From positions 1 to 7,229 of the forward strand of contig CAMLGO010000039.1 of assembly GCA_946479665.1 (NCBI GenBank): a stretch of 7,229 bases of DNA. Direction: 5' to 3'. A program made the translations under genes and the position numbers. The notes beneath the pieces were generated by a model that worked only from the letters and a program-made list of their open reading frames with translations, was not told where the DNA came from and searched no databases. Below, piece by piece: positions 1 to 6,106 of the stretch (positions are counted from its first letter, which is position 1; each line of letters opens with the position of its first letter). Origin of the DNA: an uncultured Candidatus Saccharibacteria bacterium. GTDB taxonomy: Bacteria; Patescibacteria; Saccharimonadia; Saccharimonadales; UBA6022.

Positions 1-181
1 TGAGATTAAGCGCCGTTGGGTAGCAACGAACCTCAAGGTCTTTACCGCCAAGAGTAAAATGATCGAAAAGTATGACATTGCTAATGAAAGCGGTGTCGGT
101 GGCGGTGGTGAATACCCATTGCAAGATGGTTTCGGTTGGACAAATGGCGTTCTTGCAACGCTTCTTGCCGAAGATGAATAA
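1..181 (+). CDS. Trehalase, GH37 family, C-terminal end (5' truncated by window)
   Basis: The frame starting at base 2 encodes 59 residues ending at TAA (179-181). Fragment residues 33-50 read [18 protein letters not shown], the glycine-rich trehalase signature near the C-terminus of GH37 enzymes, whose conserved Glu lies in the active-site region. GH37 trehalases are (alpha/alpha)6-barrel enzymes that hydrolyse alpha,alpha-trehalose to two glucoses with inversion of configuration. The catalytic Asp, any signal peptide and the start codon lie outside the window, so periplasmic or cytoplasmic location cannot be judged. The short tail after the signature (LATLLAEDE) is normal for the family. 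The stop codon directly abuts the stop codon of the convergent glycoside hydrolase, with no intergenic base and no visible terminator. The family call is secure; the exact substrate is inferred from the family. Confidence 0.93.
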   Translation, partial: EIKRRWVATNLKVFTAKSKMIEKYDIANESGVGGGGEYPLQDGFGWTNGVLATLLAEDE

Positions 182-1747
182 CTAGGCTGCCTTAGCGACT
201 TGTACTTGGTCGGGGAATAAGCCGCGTCGAGCCAGGCGCTTTTTGATAGCCAGAATTGCAGCTACTGTCCAGGCTTGGACTTCTTGTGGCGGCTGCTCGA
301 TTTGATTGTTGCGCTGGTATAGTTCATCCCATACGGTGATAGTGTGCGTATTGATAGTCGGTATCGGACTATCGTCACCGCGAACATATTCGGGGAATAT
401 TTTAGTAACGGCAACAACATTGAGAAGCCGGCGATCTATCTCATCGGCAATCTCGTGGTACTCATGCCTGCGAAGGCCTTTGGCGATATGATGAGTGTCC
501 CAGAGCCAAATGCTGCCATTGTGATACGCACCGGGCCTGAACCGCACTTCATCGCTAGCAAGTGTACGAATGCCATTTGGCGTAAGCAGCTCGGGTGAAG
601 TAATCTGATACACGAGCGCTTCACGCATACGTACAATGTTTGGTTCATCTCCCTCGAGTATGCGTGAATTTAGGACGTGGCCCATGTTTGATGTGCGGAT
701 TTTTAATTGCCGTAAATTACCATCATTGTCGCGGTCGGTGCCAAGGACAAAATAGCCGCCTTTATCTTCCGTCCAGAAGGTAGTGAGAATGGTCTGTTTG
801 AGTGCCTGGGCTCTTGTGCGGAGCATCGCGGCTTTGGAGGGGTCATCTAGGGCGTTTTCGTATAACAATGCCGCATCGAGTAGCGCGTCGTATGTGGTGG
901 TTTGAACTTCGATCGATGCGATGCCTCGGCTGTGATTGGCTAGTGTGCCGTCGGCATGGTGGTATGAATCCCACGAATCTTTCCAGACTTGGTTTTCAAT
1001 ACCTCGGGGCAGGAGCGACTTATATTCGAGTAGTCCTTCTTGATTGCTGTTGAGCTTGTTTAAAATCCACTCGACGGCCATATCGAGCGCATAGCCAATC
1101 GAACGCGTTTTCTCTGACCGGTCAATGTATGTTTGAGATAAGAAGGCATGATTTTCCTCACTGCGACGACAGTAGGCAGTCAATGTACGAATAAATTCAG
1201 GTGTAGCGTCAACGGTGCCGTAATATGGCCAGCCCCAGCCGAGTCTATTGGTGAGGCTGATAGCGAGCGGATCGTGCGCATCGCGCGCCTCGTGGACGAT
1301 CTTGCCCGGCTCTTCTTCGCGAGCGATGTTGGTTTCGATGCCTTGTAGTTCCGCCAAGCACAGAACGGTTGACCTGGCGAGTTCAGGGTAACTGGAGATA
1401 AGATCGATTGCGACGCGTAGTGAGTCACGGCCAAATACAACTTCGTAGAGTCGTAAGTGTTCGGGGGCAGGTAGTATAGCCGGTGAACGATGCAGACCGT
1501 CAAGCGGTGATTCGCCTGGCGCGACTGATGTTCTGGCGGATACGTCAAAGGCAAGCGAGGCGACGCTTGGCCCATACTCGCCAATTTGGTTTGGTGACGG
1601 TGACCGTGTGAGGCGCATGATTTGTTCGAGGCTCGAGGGAATGTCGTTGAATTCTCTCGGCACATGGGGAACCACTGCGGTGAGCTTTTCACCGGGGAGA
1701 AGCTTGAACGTGGATGGTAGCTCCACGATGTCGTTGGCGCGTTCCAT
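182..1747 (-). CDS. Glycoside hydrolase of the amylo-alpha-1,6-glucosidase / glycogen-debranching (GDE_C-like, six-hairpin) type
   Basis: A 521-residue protein. Visible family motifs in order: FGRDSLR (about 105-111), EEPGKI..HE (145-153), YYGTVDATP (175-183), QVWKDSWDS (252-260) and FRPGAYHNGSIWLWD (402-416). This order is typical of bacterial proteins annotated as amylo-alpha-1,6-glucosidase or MGH1-like GH, (alpha/alpha)6 toroids acting on alpha-glucosidic or related linkages. No signal peptide is apparent from the chosen start, suggesting a cytoplasmic enzyme. The start at 1747 is preferred over upstream ATGs (the frame is open to 1813): a minus-strand TATAAT (1759-1754) lies 7 bases ahead, so transcription would begin at the A of this ATG, and the upstream extension is hydrophobic and lies across the promoter. 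It is divergent from the GT4 gene and convergent with trehalase, which suggests trehalose/alpha-glucan metabolism. Substrate is inferred; a mannosidase-like or glucosylglycerate-type hydrolase is the alternative. Confidence 0.82.
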   Translation of the reverse strand: MERANDIVELPSTFKLLPGEKLTAVVPHVPREFNDIPSSLEQIMRLTRSPSPNQIGEYGPSVASLAFDVSARTSVAPGESPLDGLHRSPAILPAPEHLRLYEVVFGRDSLRVAIDLISSYPELARSTVLCLAELQGIETNIAREEEPGKIVHEARDAHDPLAISLTNRLGWGWPYYGTVDATPEFIRTLTAYCRRSEENHAFLSQTYIDRSEKTRSIGYALDMAVEWILNKLNSNQEGLLEYKSLLPRGIENQVWKDSWDSYHHADGTLANHSRGIASIEVQTTTYDALLDAALLYENALDDPSKAAMLRTRAQALKQTILTTFWTEDKGGYFVLGTDRDNDGNLRQLKIRTSNMGHVLNSRILEGDEPNIVRMREALVYQITSPELLTPNGIRTLASDEVRFRPGAYHNGSIWLWDTHHIAKGLRRHEYHEIADEIDRRLLNVVAVTKIFPEYVRGDDSPIPTINTHTITVWDELYQRNNQIEQPPQEVQAWTVAAILAIKKRLARRGLFPDQVQVAKAA

Positions 1748-1753
1748 ATATCC

Positions 1754-1759
1754 ATTATA
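1754..1759 (-). promoter_or_regulatory. -10 box of the glycoside hydrolase promoter (leaderless)
   Basis: TATAAT on the minus strand, consensus -10, with its last base 7 nt before the A of the ATG at 1747. The expected transcription start coincides with the start codon. No convincing -35 is visible at 17 nt (TTACTC). It faces away from the plus-strand -10 at 1770-1775, only 10 bp away. Confidence 0.65.
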
Positions 1760-1766
1760 GACCACA

Positions 1767-1775
1767 TGGTATAAT
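1767..1775 (+). promoter_or_regulatory. Extended -10 promoter of the GT4 gene
   Basis: TGGTATAAT is a TGn extended -10 with a consensus hexamer (1770-1775). The predicted transcription start is near 1782, giving a leader of about 46 nt before the GT4 ATG at 1828. A small dyad, ACCA-CA-TGGT (1761-1770), overlaps it. Its -35 region would lie over the divergent GH promoter and start codon. Confidence 0.65.
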
Positions 1776-1784
1776 AGAGTAACG

Positions 1785-1835
1785 ATGAAACGTAAGAGCT
1801 CGAATGCCATCATGGGAGCACTATCGGATGTCTAA
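1785..1835 (+). CDS. Possible 16-codon leader peptide overlapping the GT4 start
   Basis: The ATG at 1785, about 3 nt after the predicted transcription start, opens a frame for MKRKSSNAIMGALSDV ending at TAA (1833-1835). That stop lies 3 bases past the GT4 ATG (1828-1830) in another frame, so the two frames overlap by 8 nt. This geometry would allow translational coupling from a near-leaderless leader ORF to the GT4 Shine-Dalgarno. The peptide is too short to judge by composition, and it may be fortuitous. Confidence 0.2.
   Translation: MKRKSSNAIMGALSDV
1814..1818 (+). promoter_or_regulatory. Probable ribosome binding site of the GT4 gene
   Basis: GGGAG ends 9 nt before the ATG at 1828. It favours 1828 over the in-frame ATG at 1804, which would lie upstream of this site. 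Confidence 0.5.
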
Positions 1836-3030
1836 GCTTCGTGTAGCTATTATTGCACCGCCTTGGCTTGCCCTTCCAATCAGGGGTTACGGGGGTATTG
1901 AACTCGTTCTTGATGGCCTGATCGCGGGGCTGCGCAAGCAGGATATAGCGGTTGAAGTGTTTGGTAATGGCGCTCATGCGACACGGGGCGTGAAGACGCA
2001 TTCTCTCTATAAAACTGAACAATTCCATCATATTCACAAGCCTATGTATGAGGCGCTGCCTATCATTTGCGCCCATCTTCAGTTTGCGCTCGATGCAATT
2101 AAAAAAGATGGCGAGTTTGATATTATTCACGACCACACCGGCTTTATGGGAATGCAGCTTCTCGCTTGGGCAACGATCGATCCGGGATTGCCGCCAGCTA
2201 TTCATACGCACCATGGGCCGCCATTTAGTACCGAACATATGCTTGAGCAGGACTTGCCAGACAATAATCCATACTGGGAGCAGTTGGCGGGTCATGCGGG
2301 GCGAAGCTATATTGTGGGTATTTCCGATGCGCTCATGAAGCCTGCACCGGAGGATTTGAGAAAGTCTATACTGCCAACCGTGTACAATGCAATCGACATT
2401 AATCACTTTCACTTCTCGCCAAACAAAAAGAATTACTTTATTACCTTGGCCCGATTCTCACACGATAAAGGCCAGCATGTCGCCGTGAAGCTTGCGGCAA
2501 AAATGAGGGTGCGTCTTCGTATGGCGGGCACGGTTGCAGGCATCGAGTCGAACCGAAAACTACTCCTTGAGCTCGCGAACCCAATGAGCCATTATCGTAG
2601 CGTTGAAGAGTTTAGCTATTACAGTGATAAGATTTTGCCATACGTTTTGCGCTACCCAAAGATTACCTATTCGGGCAACTTAAAGGGAAGTAAAAAGCAG
2701 AAGTTTATTTCTGAAGCCAAGGCGCTCCTTTTCCCGATTGATTGGGAAGAGCCATTTGGCATGGCGGTTATTGAGGCTTTGGCTTGTGGTACGCCTGTTA
2801 TTGCTATGAATCATGGTGCGATGCCGGAAATTATAGAACATGGCGTCAACGGCTTTCTCGCCAATAACGAAAAAGAGTTTGAGGAATACATGCGTCGTAT
2901 CGATGAGATTGATCCGGCAAAATGCCGTCAGTCAGTGGCCAAAAAGTTCTCGTCAGATACGATGGCGAAGGCATACATAGAGCGGTACAAAGAGGCGATC
3001 AAGCGGTCGTCAGGCGGCGCTAAAAAATAG
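1828..3030 (+). CDS. Glycosyltransferase family 4 (GT-B fold, retaining)
   Basis: A 400-residue protein, a normal GT4 length. The N-terminal Rossmann half opens MSKLRVAIIAPPW with the nucleotide-sugar-side loop RGYGGIE (about 19-25). The C-terminal half carries the GT4 E-x7-E motif: DWEEPFGMAVIEALACGTPV contains E308 and E316, followed by a conserved NHGAMPEIIEHGVNGFL stretch. Members transfer a sugar from an NDP-sugar donor with retention of configuration. No membrane segment is visible, so it is probably cytoplasmic. ATG 1828 is preferred over 1804 because the conserved strand begins directly after it and a GGGAG site precedes it. It is divergent from the debranching-type GH and near a trehalase, so a role in alpha-glucan, trehalose or compatible-solute glycosylation is plausible, but cell-surface glycan synthesis fits equally well. 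Its 3' end overlaps convergent rarA by 11 bp. Family certain, acceptor unknown. Confidence 0.9.
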   Translation: MSKLRVAIIAPPWLALPIRGYGGIELVLDGLIAGLRKQDIAVEVFGNGAHATRGVKTHSLYKTEQFHHIHKPMYEALPIICAHLQFALDAIKKDGEFDIIHDHTGFMGMQLLAWATIDPGLPPAIHTHHGPPFSTEHMLEQDLPDNNPYWEQLAGHAGRSYIVGISDALMKPAPEDLRKSILPTVYNAIDINHFHFSPNKKNYFITLARFSHDKGQHVAVKLAAKMRVRLRMAGTVAGIESNRKLLLELANPMSHYRSVEEFSYYSDKILPYVLRYPKITYSGNLKGSKKQKFISEAKALLFPIDWEEPFGMAVIEALACGTPVIAMNHGAMPEIIEHGVNGFLANNEKEFEEYMRRIDEIDPAKCRQSVAKKFSSDTMAKAYIERYKEAIKRSSGGAKK

Positions 3031-4195
3031 TCTCATCCTCAAGCTCTTTGGGTAAAAAGCCTTTGCTGTGCTTAAAATCCGCCTCCCACTTGTATGCTTC
3101 GCCGTAGCCAAGATCTTTCATGAGTTTTGTTTCGGGGTTTCGTAGGTGAAGAGGGACGGGTGCGTCGGGGTACTTTTTGGCGAGTGACTGGGCACGGTAC
3201 ATGGCATCGGTGGTGCGGCGTGATTTCTCTGACTTTGCCAGGGCCGTGACGACATGAAAGAGAATGTAACTGCTTTCTGGCATGCCGATGCGCTCAACCG
3301 CCTGGAAGGCATTGAGGGCGAGACCAAGCGCGCCATTGCCAGCTAGTCCGATGTCCTCAGAGGCAAAGATCACCATGCGTCGAGCGATGAATTTTGGATC
3401 TTCACCGGCATCGATCATGCGTGCCAAGTAATAGAGGGCGGCGTCAACATTGCTGCCTCGCATACTTTTTATAAAGGCCGAAATGACATTGTAGTGCATC
3501 TCGCCTTTTTTATCGTAGCCAGGTACGCGTTTTTGGGCGGCAACTTTCACGACTTCGGGGGTGACCTTTTCCTCGTTCATGCTGAGCGAGAGCTCGAGAT
3601 TACCGAGGGCAACCCGCGCATCTCCACCTGATAATTCGGCTAAGTAATCGAGTGCTTTTGGCGTAACAAACTTGGTCTTTTTCTCCTCTTTTAGGGCTCG
3701 CTTTAGGATAACAATGATCTCATCTTTTGAAAGCGGCTGAAGAACGAGTACGCGACTGCGAGAGAGCAGTGGGGTAATGATTTCAAAGCTTGGATTTTCG
3801 GTCGTGGCACCGATGAGTGTGATCAGGCCGGATTCGACATGCGGCAAGAAGGCGTCTTGCTGGGCTTTGTTGAATCGATGGATCTCATCGACAAAAAGAA
3901 TCGTACGAATCTGGAGGTTCCAGTTTTGACGGGCATGTTCAACAACCTTTTCGACATCTTTTTTGCCACTCGTTACGGCCGAAAGTTCGATAAATTCCGC
4001 TTCTACTTCACGAGCAATAATACGGGCCAGCGTGGTTTTGCCACTTCCTGGCGGTCCCCACAAAATAAGACTGACCGGCTCTTTCTTTCGAACGATCTGA
4101 CGAAGAATCTCGCCCGTATCAAGAAGGTGAGATTGCCCGATAACTTCATCGAGCGTCGTTGGGCGCATGCGCTCGGCAAGGGGAACTCGCTGCAT
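3020..4195 (-). CDS. rarA: Replication-associated recombination protein A (RarA/MgsA/WRNIP1 family AAA+ ATPase)
   Basis: A 391-residue protein without truncation. N-terminal [16 protein letters not shown] is typical of RarA and clamp-loader-like ATPases. Walker A GPPGSGKT is at 47-54, Walker B FVDEIH at about 101-106 (D103, E104), sensor 1 GATTENPSF at 129-137, the arginine-finger region LLSRSR at 143-148, and sensor 2 GGDAR at 190-194. The C-terminal tetramerisation half contains [13 protein letters not shown] ([20 protein letters not shown]) and ASEDIGLA, both diagnostic of RarA as opposed to RuvB or DnaX. RarA acts at stalled replication forks and interacts with SSB and single-stranded/double-stranded DNA junctions in well-studied bacteria. 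The start at 4195 has a consensus TATAAT 8 nt ahead on the minus strand and no Shine-Dalgarno. It is divergent from the pilin genes, and its stop codon lies inside the GT4 3' end. Confidence 0.97.
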   Translation of the reverse strand: MQRVPLAERMRPTTLDEVIGQSHLLDTGEILRQIVRKKEPVSLILWGPPGSGKTTLARIIAREVEAEFIELSAVTSGKKDVEKVVEHARQNWNLQIRTILFVDEIHRFNKAQQDAFLPHVESGLITLIGATTENPSFEIITPLLSRSRVLVLQPLSKDEIIVILKRALKEEKKTKFVTPKALDYLAELSGGDARVALGNLELSLSMNEEKVTPEVVKVAAQKRVPGYDKKGEMHYNVISAFIKSMRGSNVDAALYYLARMIDAGEDPKFIARRMVIFASEDIGLAGNGALGLALNAFQAVERIGMPESSYILFHVVTALAKSEKSRRTTDAMYRAQSLAKKYPDAPVPLHLRNPETKLMKDLGYGEAYKWEADFKHSKGFLPKELEDETIF

Positions 4196-4202
4196 AGTAT
4201 GT

Positions 4203-4208
4203 ATTATA
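4203..4208 (-). promoter_or_regulatory. -10 box of the rarA promoter (leaderless)
   Basis: Consensus TATAAT on the minus strand, last base 8 nt before the rarA ATG. A weak TGTATA lies 17 nt upstream as a possible -35. The transcript would start at or 1 nt before the start codon. Confidence 0.65.
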
Positions 4209-4243
4209 CTCTGAAATAGGGGTGGTATACAGATTACCGTTTG

Positions 4244-4269
4244 GTGGTGCTATACTAAAAACACTTATG
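4244..4269 (+). repeat. Promoter-start repeat, copy 1 (upstream of pilin 1)
   Basis: A 26-nt segment from GTGGTGC through the pilin 1 ATG. It matches 4787-4812 with one substitution (C at 4262, T at 4805). The upstream region and coding sequence were evidently duplicated together. Confidence 0.85.
4248..4256 (+). promoter_or_regulatory. Extended -10 promoter of pilin 1
   Basis: TGCTATACT: TGn plus a one-mismatch -10 hexamer (4251-4256). The predicted start is near A4263, leaving about 4 nt of leader before ATG 4267. No Shine-Dalgarno is present. Confidence 0.65.
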
Positions 4270-4782
4270 GTTACAAGGAAACAAACTGGTTTTACGATCG
4301 TCGAGCTGCTTATCGTTATCGTTGTTATCGGTGTTTTGGCGGCAATTACCGTCGTTGCCTATAATGGCATCCAGCAACGGGCAATTAATTCCAAACGTGA
4401 TGTAGACCTCGGTTCGTATATCAAGGCTATGAAGCTCGCACGTATCAACGCGGGGACGTCGCTGCGCTATGTCACGCTAAATACCTGGTCGGTTGGCGCT
4501 TGTGCTGCAAGTAGCGGTAACCCGGGCAACATTGAGCCGAAGGATCTGCCAAAGACGCATCTTTGCTGGGTGCGATACTACGACAATATCGATAGAATCG
4601 CTGCAGCTTCGGGTGCGAATCTCGAATCGCTAAAGGTGGGTGACAGCCGCGGCAATCCATATATGATCGACGAAAACCAGAACGAGACTGGTGCTTGTGC
4701 GACCGATCGTATTTATACATTTAATGGCAATGGCACTGCTGCGTATAGTGAGTACCTCGCATTACCACCGTATGAGTGTTAG
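4267..4782 (+). CDS. Type IV pilin-like protein (prepilin), paralogue 1
   Basis: A 171-residue class III/N-methylation-type prepilin. A short basic leader MVTRKQTG ends at the prepilin-peptidase site G8|F9, with the conserved Glu at mature position +5 (E13). A hydrophobic helix of about 20 residues follows (14-33), ending in AYNGIQQRA, and then a globular domain. Four cysteines (79, 100, 144, 171) could form two disulfides; the last is the C-terminal residue in PPYEC. Pilins are inserted in the membrane, cleaved and methylated by PilD, and assembled into a fibre; assembly genes are not in the window. The start at 4267 is preferred over an in-frame GTG at 4222 because the prepilin leader has its normal length from here and a -10 box lies between the two. 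It is followed after 27 bp by a paralogue. Major versus minor pilin cannot be decided. Confidence 0.93.
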   Translation: MVTRKQTGFTIVELLIVIVVIGVLAAITVVAYNGIQQRAINSKRDVDLGSYIKAMKLARINAGTSLRYVTLNTWSVGACAASSGNPGNIEPKDLPKTHLCWVRYYDNIDRIAAASGANLESLKVGDSRGNPYMIDENQNETGACATDRIYTFNGNGTAAYSEYLALPPYEC

Positions 4783-4786
4783 TTAA

Positions 4787-4812
4787 GTGGTGCTATACTA
4801 AAAATACTTATG
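4787..4812 (+). repeat. Promoter-start repeat, copy 2 (upstream of pilin 2)
   Basis: Second copy of the 26-nt segment seen at 4244-4269, 25 of 26 identical, starting just after the pilin 1 stop codon and ending at the pilin 2 ATG. Confidence 0.85.
4791..4799 (+). promoter_or_regulatory. Extended -10 promoter of pilin 2
   Basis: TGCTATACT, identical to the pilin 1 element and at the same 11-nt distance from the start codon (hexamer 4794-4799, ATG 4810). No Shine-Dalgarno. It suggests pilin 2 can be transcribed independently of pilin 1. Confidence 0.65.
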
Positions 4813-5268
4813 CTTATGAAAAAACAAAATGGATTTACGATCGTCGAGCTACTTATCGTGATTGTCATTATCGGCATCTTAGCGGCAATTACTGTTGTAG
4901 CGTATAACGGCATACAGCAAAGAGCGAAGAACCAAGCAGCAAGTAGCGATCTTGCGAACCTTGCAAAAGCCATACATCTTGCGCGTATTAATGACGGCAA
5001 AGTACTAAAAGATATCACCGGGAGCTCTTGTACTGGCTGCGGCACCCAGGCTACGTATGAATTGACGCTTGACCGAATCGGGGCATCTTCGGGTGTCAAT
5101 CTTACTGCCTTAAAAGCAGGGAATCCATGGGGCAATAAATACAGTATCGATGAGAACGAACTTGAGAATATGGCAGTAAACAATGGTTGCAACAAAGACA
5201 CGGTAGGTGCAGGCACCGGTGCTACGGCTGGCGTGATAACTCCGGTCATACCTACCTATTCTTGTTAG
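4810..5268 (+). CDS. Type IV pilin-like protein (prepilin), paralogue 2
   Basis: A 152-residue prepilin, paralogous to the preceding gene. Leader MLMKKQNG, cleavage G8|F9 and E13 at +5 align residue for residue with paralogue 1, and the AYNGIQQRA helix end is identical. Further matches are the LARIN motif (57-61) and a DRIxAxSGxNLxxLKxG block, then GNxYxIDEN. Cysteines are at 74, 77, 127 and 152: four again, but here the first two are CTGC, and the last is again C-terminal (PTYSC). A small-residue linker GAGTGATAG (133-141) precedes the tail, replacing part of the longer paralogue 1 end. A second ATG at 4816 (MKKQNG) is a possible alternative start; 4810 is favoured by matching its sister gene. 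Likely function is a structural or minor pilin subunit. Confidence 0.93.
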   Translation: MLMKKQNGFTIVELLIVIVIIGILAAITVVAYNGIQQRAKNQAASSDLANLAKAIHLARINDGKVLKDITGSSCTGCGTQATYELTLDRIGASSGVNLTALKAGNPWGNKYSIDENELENMAVNNGCNKDTVGAGTGATAGVITPVIPTYSC

Positions 5269-5287
5269 CGACAGCCCGCTTGGTTGG

Positions 5288-5296
5288 TGCTACAAT
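5288..5296 (+). promoter_or_regulatory. Extended -10 promoter of the SPFH gene
   Basis: TGCTACAAT preceded by GG, resembling the GGTGC-TATACT context of both pilin promoters. The predicted start is near 5303, giving a leader of about 19 nt that contains a Shine-Dalgarno site. Confidence 0.55.
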
Positions 5297-5310
5297 AAGG
5301 GTAGTTAACC

Positions 5311-5318
5311 AAAGGGGG
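5311..5318 (+). promoter_or_regulatory. Shine-Dalgarno site of the SPFH gene
   Basis: AAAGGGGG ends 3 nt before ATG 5322. It is the clearest Shine-Dalgarno in the window and decides the start against the longer open frame running back to 5187, which would cross the end of pilin 2. Confidence 0.75.
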
Positions 5319-5321
5319 AAT

Positions 5322-6071
5322 ATGGACGGGTTTGTCATTTCTATCATCGTAATTGTCGTCATCTTTATCTTGAGCGGCATTAAGATCATCAACCAGTATG
5401 AGCGCGGCGTCGTGCTGACACTCGGTCGCTACACGGGTATTCGTCAGCCAGGACTTCGCATTGTTGTTCCTATTTTCCAGCGCCTTATTAAGGTAGATGT
5501 GCGTTCGACTCCTATCGACGTACCGAAGCAGGAGATTATTACCAAGGACAACGTAACGGTTGGCGTGGATGCCGTGGTGTATCTTCGTGTTATCGAGGCA
5601 AGTCGTGCCGTGCTTGAGACAACCAACTATGTCTATGCTACAAGCCAGTTTGCTCAGGCAGCGCTCCGTGATGTGACCGGTAATGCCGATCTAGACGAAC
5701 TGCTGAGTAATCGCGAGCAAATCAGTCAACGAATCAAAGAGATCGTTGATGCCGAGACTGATAAATGGGGCATTGATGTCGAGAACGTAAAGATTCAAAA
5801 CATCGAGCTGCCACAAGACATGAAGCGCGCTATGGCCAAGCAGGCTGAGGCCGAGCGTGAACGTCGCGCGGTTATCATTACCGCTGAAGGTGAAAAGGCT
5901 GCGGCTGCAGCTGTTGCCGAAGCTGCAGCGATGCTTACTAAGGTTCCTGGAGGCATTAGTATTCGTACTCTGCAGACGTTGGAGAAGATAGCGGTTGAGC
6001 CAAGTCAGAAGACGCTATTTGTTTTGCCTGCCGACCTGACCGATACCGTCAGTCGTCTGATAAATAAGTAA
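5322..6071 (+). CDS. Slipin/stomatin-type SPFH (band 7) membrane protein
   Basis: A 249-residue protein. A hydrophobic N-terminal anchor (about 4-20) is followed by the band 7 domain: NQYERGVVLTLGRYTGIRQPG (24 onward), VDVRSTPIDVPKQEIITKDN with VTVGVDAVVYLRV, then LRDVTGNADLDELLSNRE. A Glu/Arg/Ala-rich coiled coil starting near 167 (AKQAEAERERR...AEGEKAAAAA) and a short C-terminal region typical of slipins complete it. Family members oligomerise on the inner face of the membrane into ring- or cage-like scaffolds of functional microdomains and often pair with an NfeD protein. No nfeD-like gene follows here; the next feature is a tRNA. The protein has its own promoter and strong Shine-Dalgarno. 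FtsH regulators HflC/HflK are related, but the short C-terminus and conserved blocks favour slipin. Its link with the pilins is only positional. Confidence 0.93.
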   Translation: MDGFVISIIVIVVIFILSGIKIINQYERGVVLTLGRYTGIRQPGLRIVVPIFQRLIKVDVRSTPIDVPKQEIITKDNVTVGVDAVVYLRVIEASRAVLETTNYVYATSQFAQAALRDVTGNADLDELLSNREQISQRIKEIVDAETDKWGIDVENVKIQNIELPQDMKRAMAKQAEAERERRAVIITAEGEKAAAAAVAEAAAMLTKVPGGISIRTLQTLEKIAVEPSQKTLFVLPADLTDTVSRLINK

Positions 6072-6073
6072 TC

Positions 6074-6102
6074 TTGCCGAAAGAGGTCACTTCTAGTAGA
6101 AT
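6074..6102 (+). promoter_or_regulatory. Probable promoter of tRNA-Phe
   Basis: TTGCCG (6074-6079), a 17-nt spacer, then TAGAAT (6097-6102). The predicted start is near 6109, 30 nt before the mature tRNA. It begins 3 nt after the SPFH stop codon. Confidence 0.5.
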
Positions 6103-6106
6103 GTAT

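Noticed and set aside
1180..1767. Long alternative frame (195 codons) on the minus strand within the GH gene
   Set aside because: It lacks recognisable motifs and lies wholly in another frame of a gene with many conserved glycosidase motifs.
1748..1813. 22-residue hydrophobic N-terminal extension of the GH as a signal peptide
   Set aside because: It starts MMAFELLRFIVTLLYHVV and is superficially signal-like, but it spans the divergent promoters and a consensus -10 sits 7 nt ahead of the inner ATG.
1810..2412. 200-codon antisense open frame opposite GT4
   Set aside because: Its product is Arg/Cys/Trp-rich with no domain pattern; the plus-strand GT4 frame is unambiguous.
4222..4266. Upstream GTG start extending pilin 1 by 15 residues
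   Set aside because: It would give an over-long prepilin leader and lies upstream of the -10 box; the paralogue supports the start at 4267.
4779..5249. 156-codon antisense open frame opposite pilin 2
   Set aside because: It mirrors the low-complexity hydrophobic pilin helix, has no promoter or Shine-Dalgarno, and no family resemblance.
5187..5321. 45-residue N-terminal extension of the SPFH protein
   Set aside because: It overlaps pilin 2 and its promoter, while ATG 5322 has a strong Shine-Dalgarno and gives the normal slipin N-terminus.
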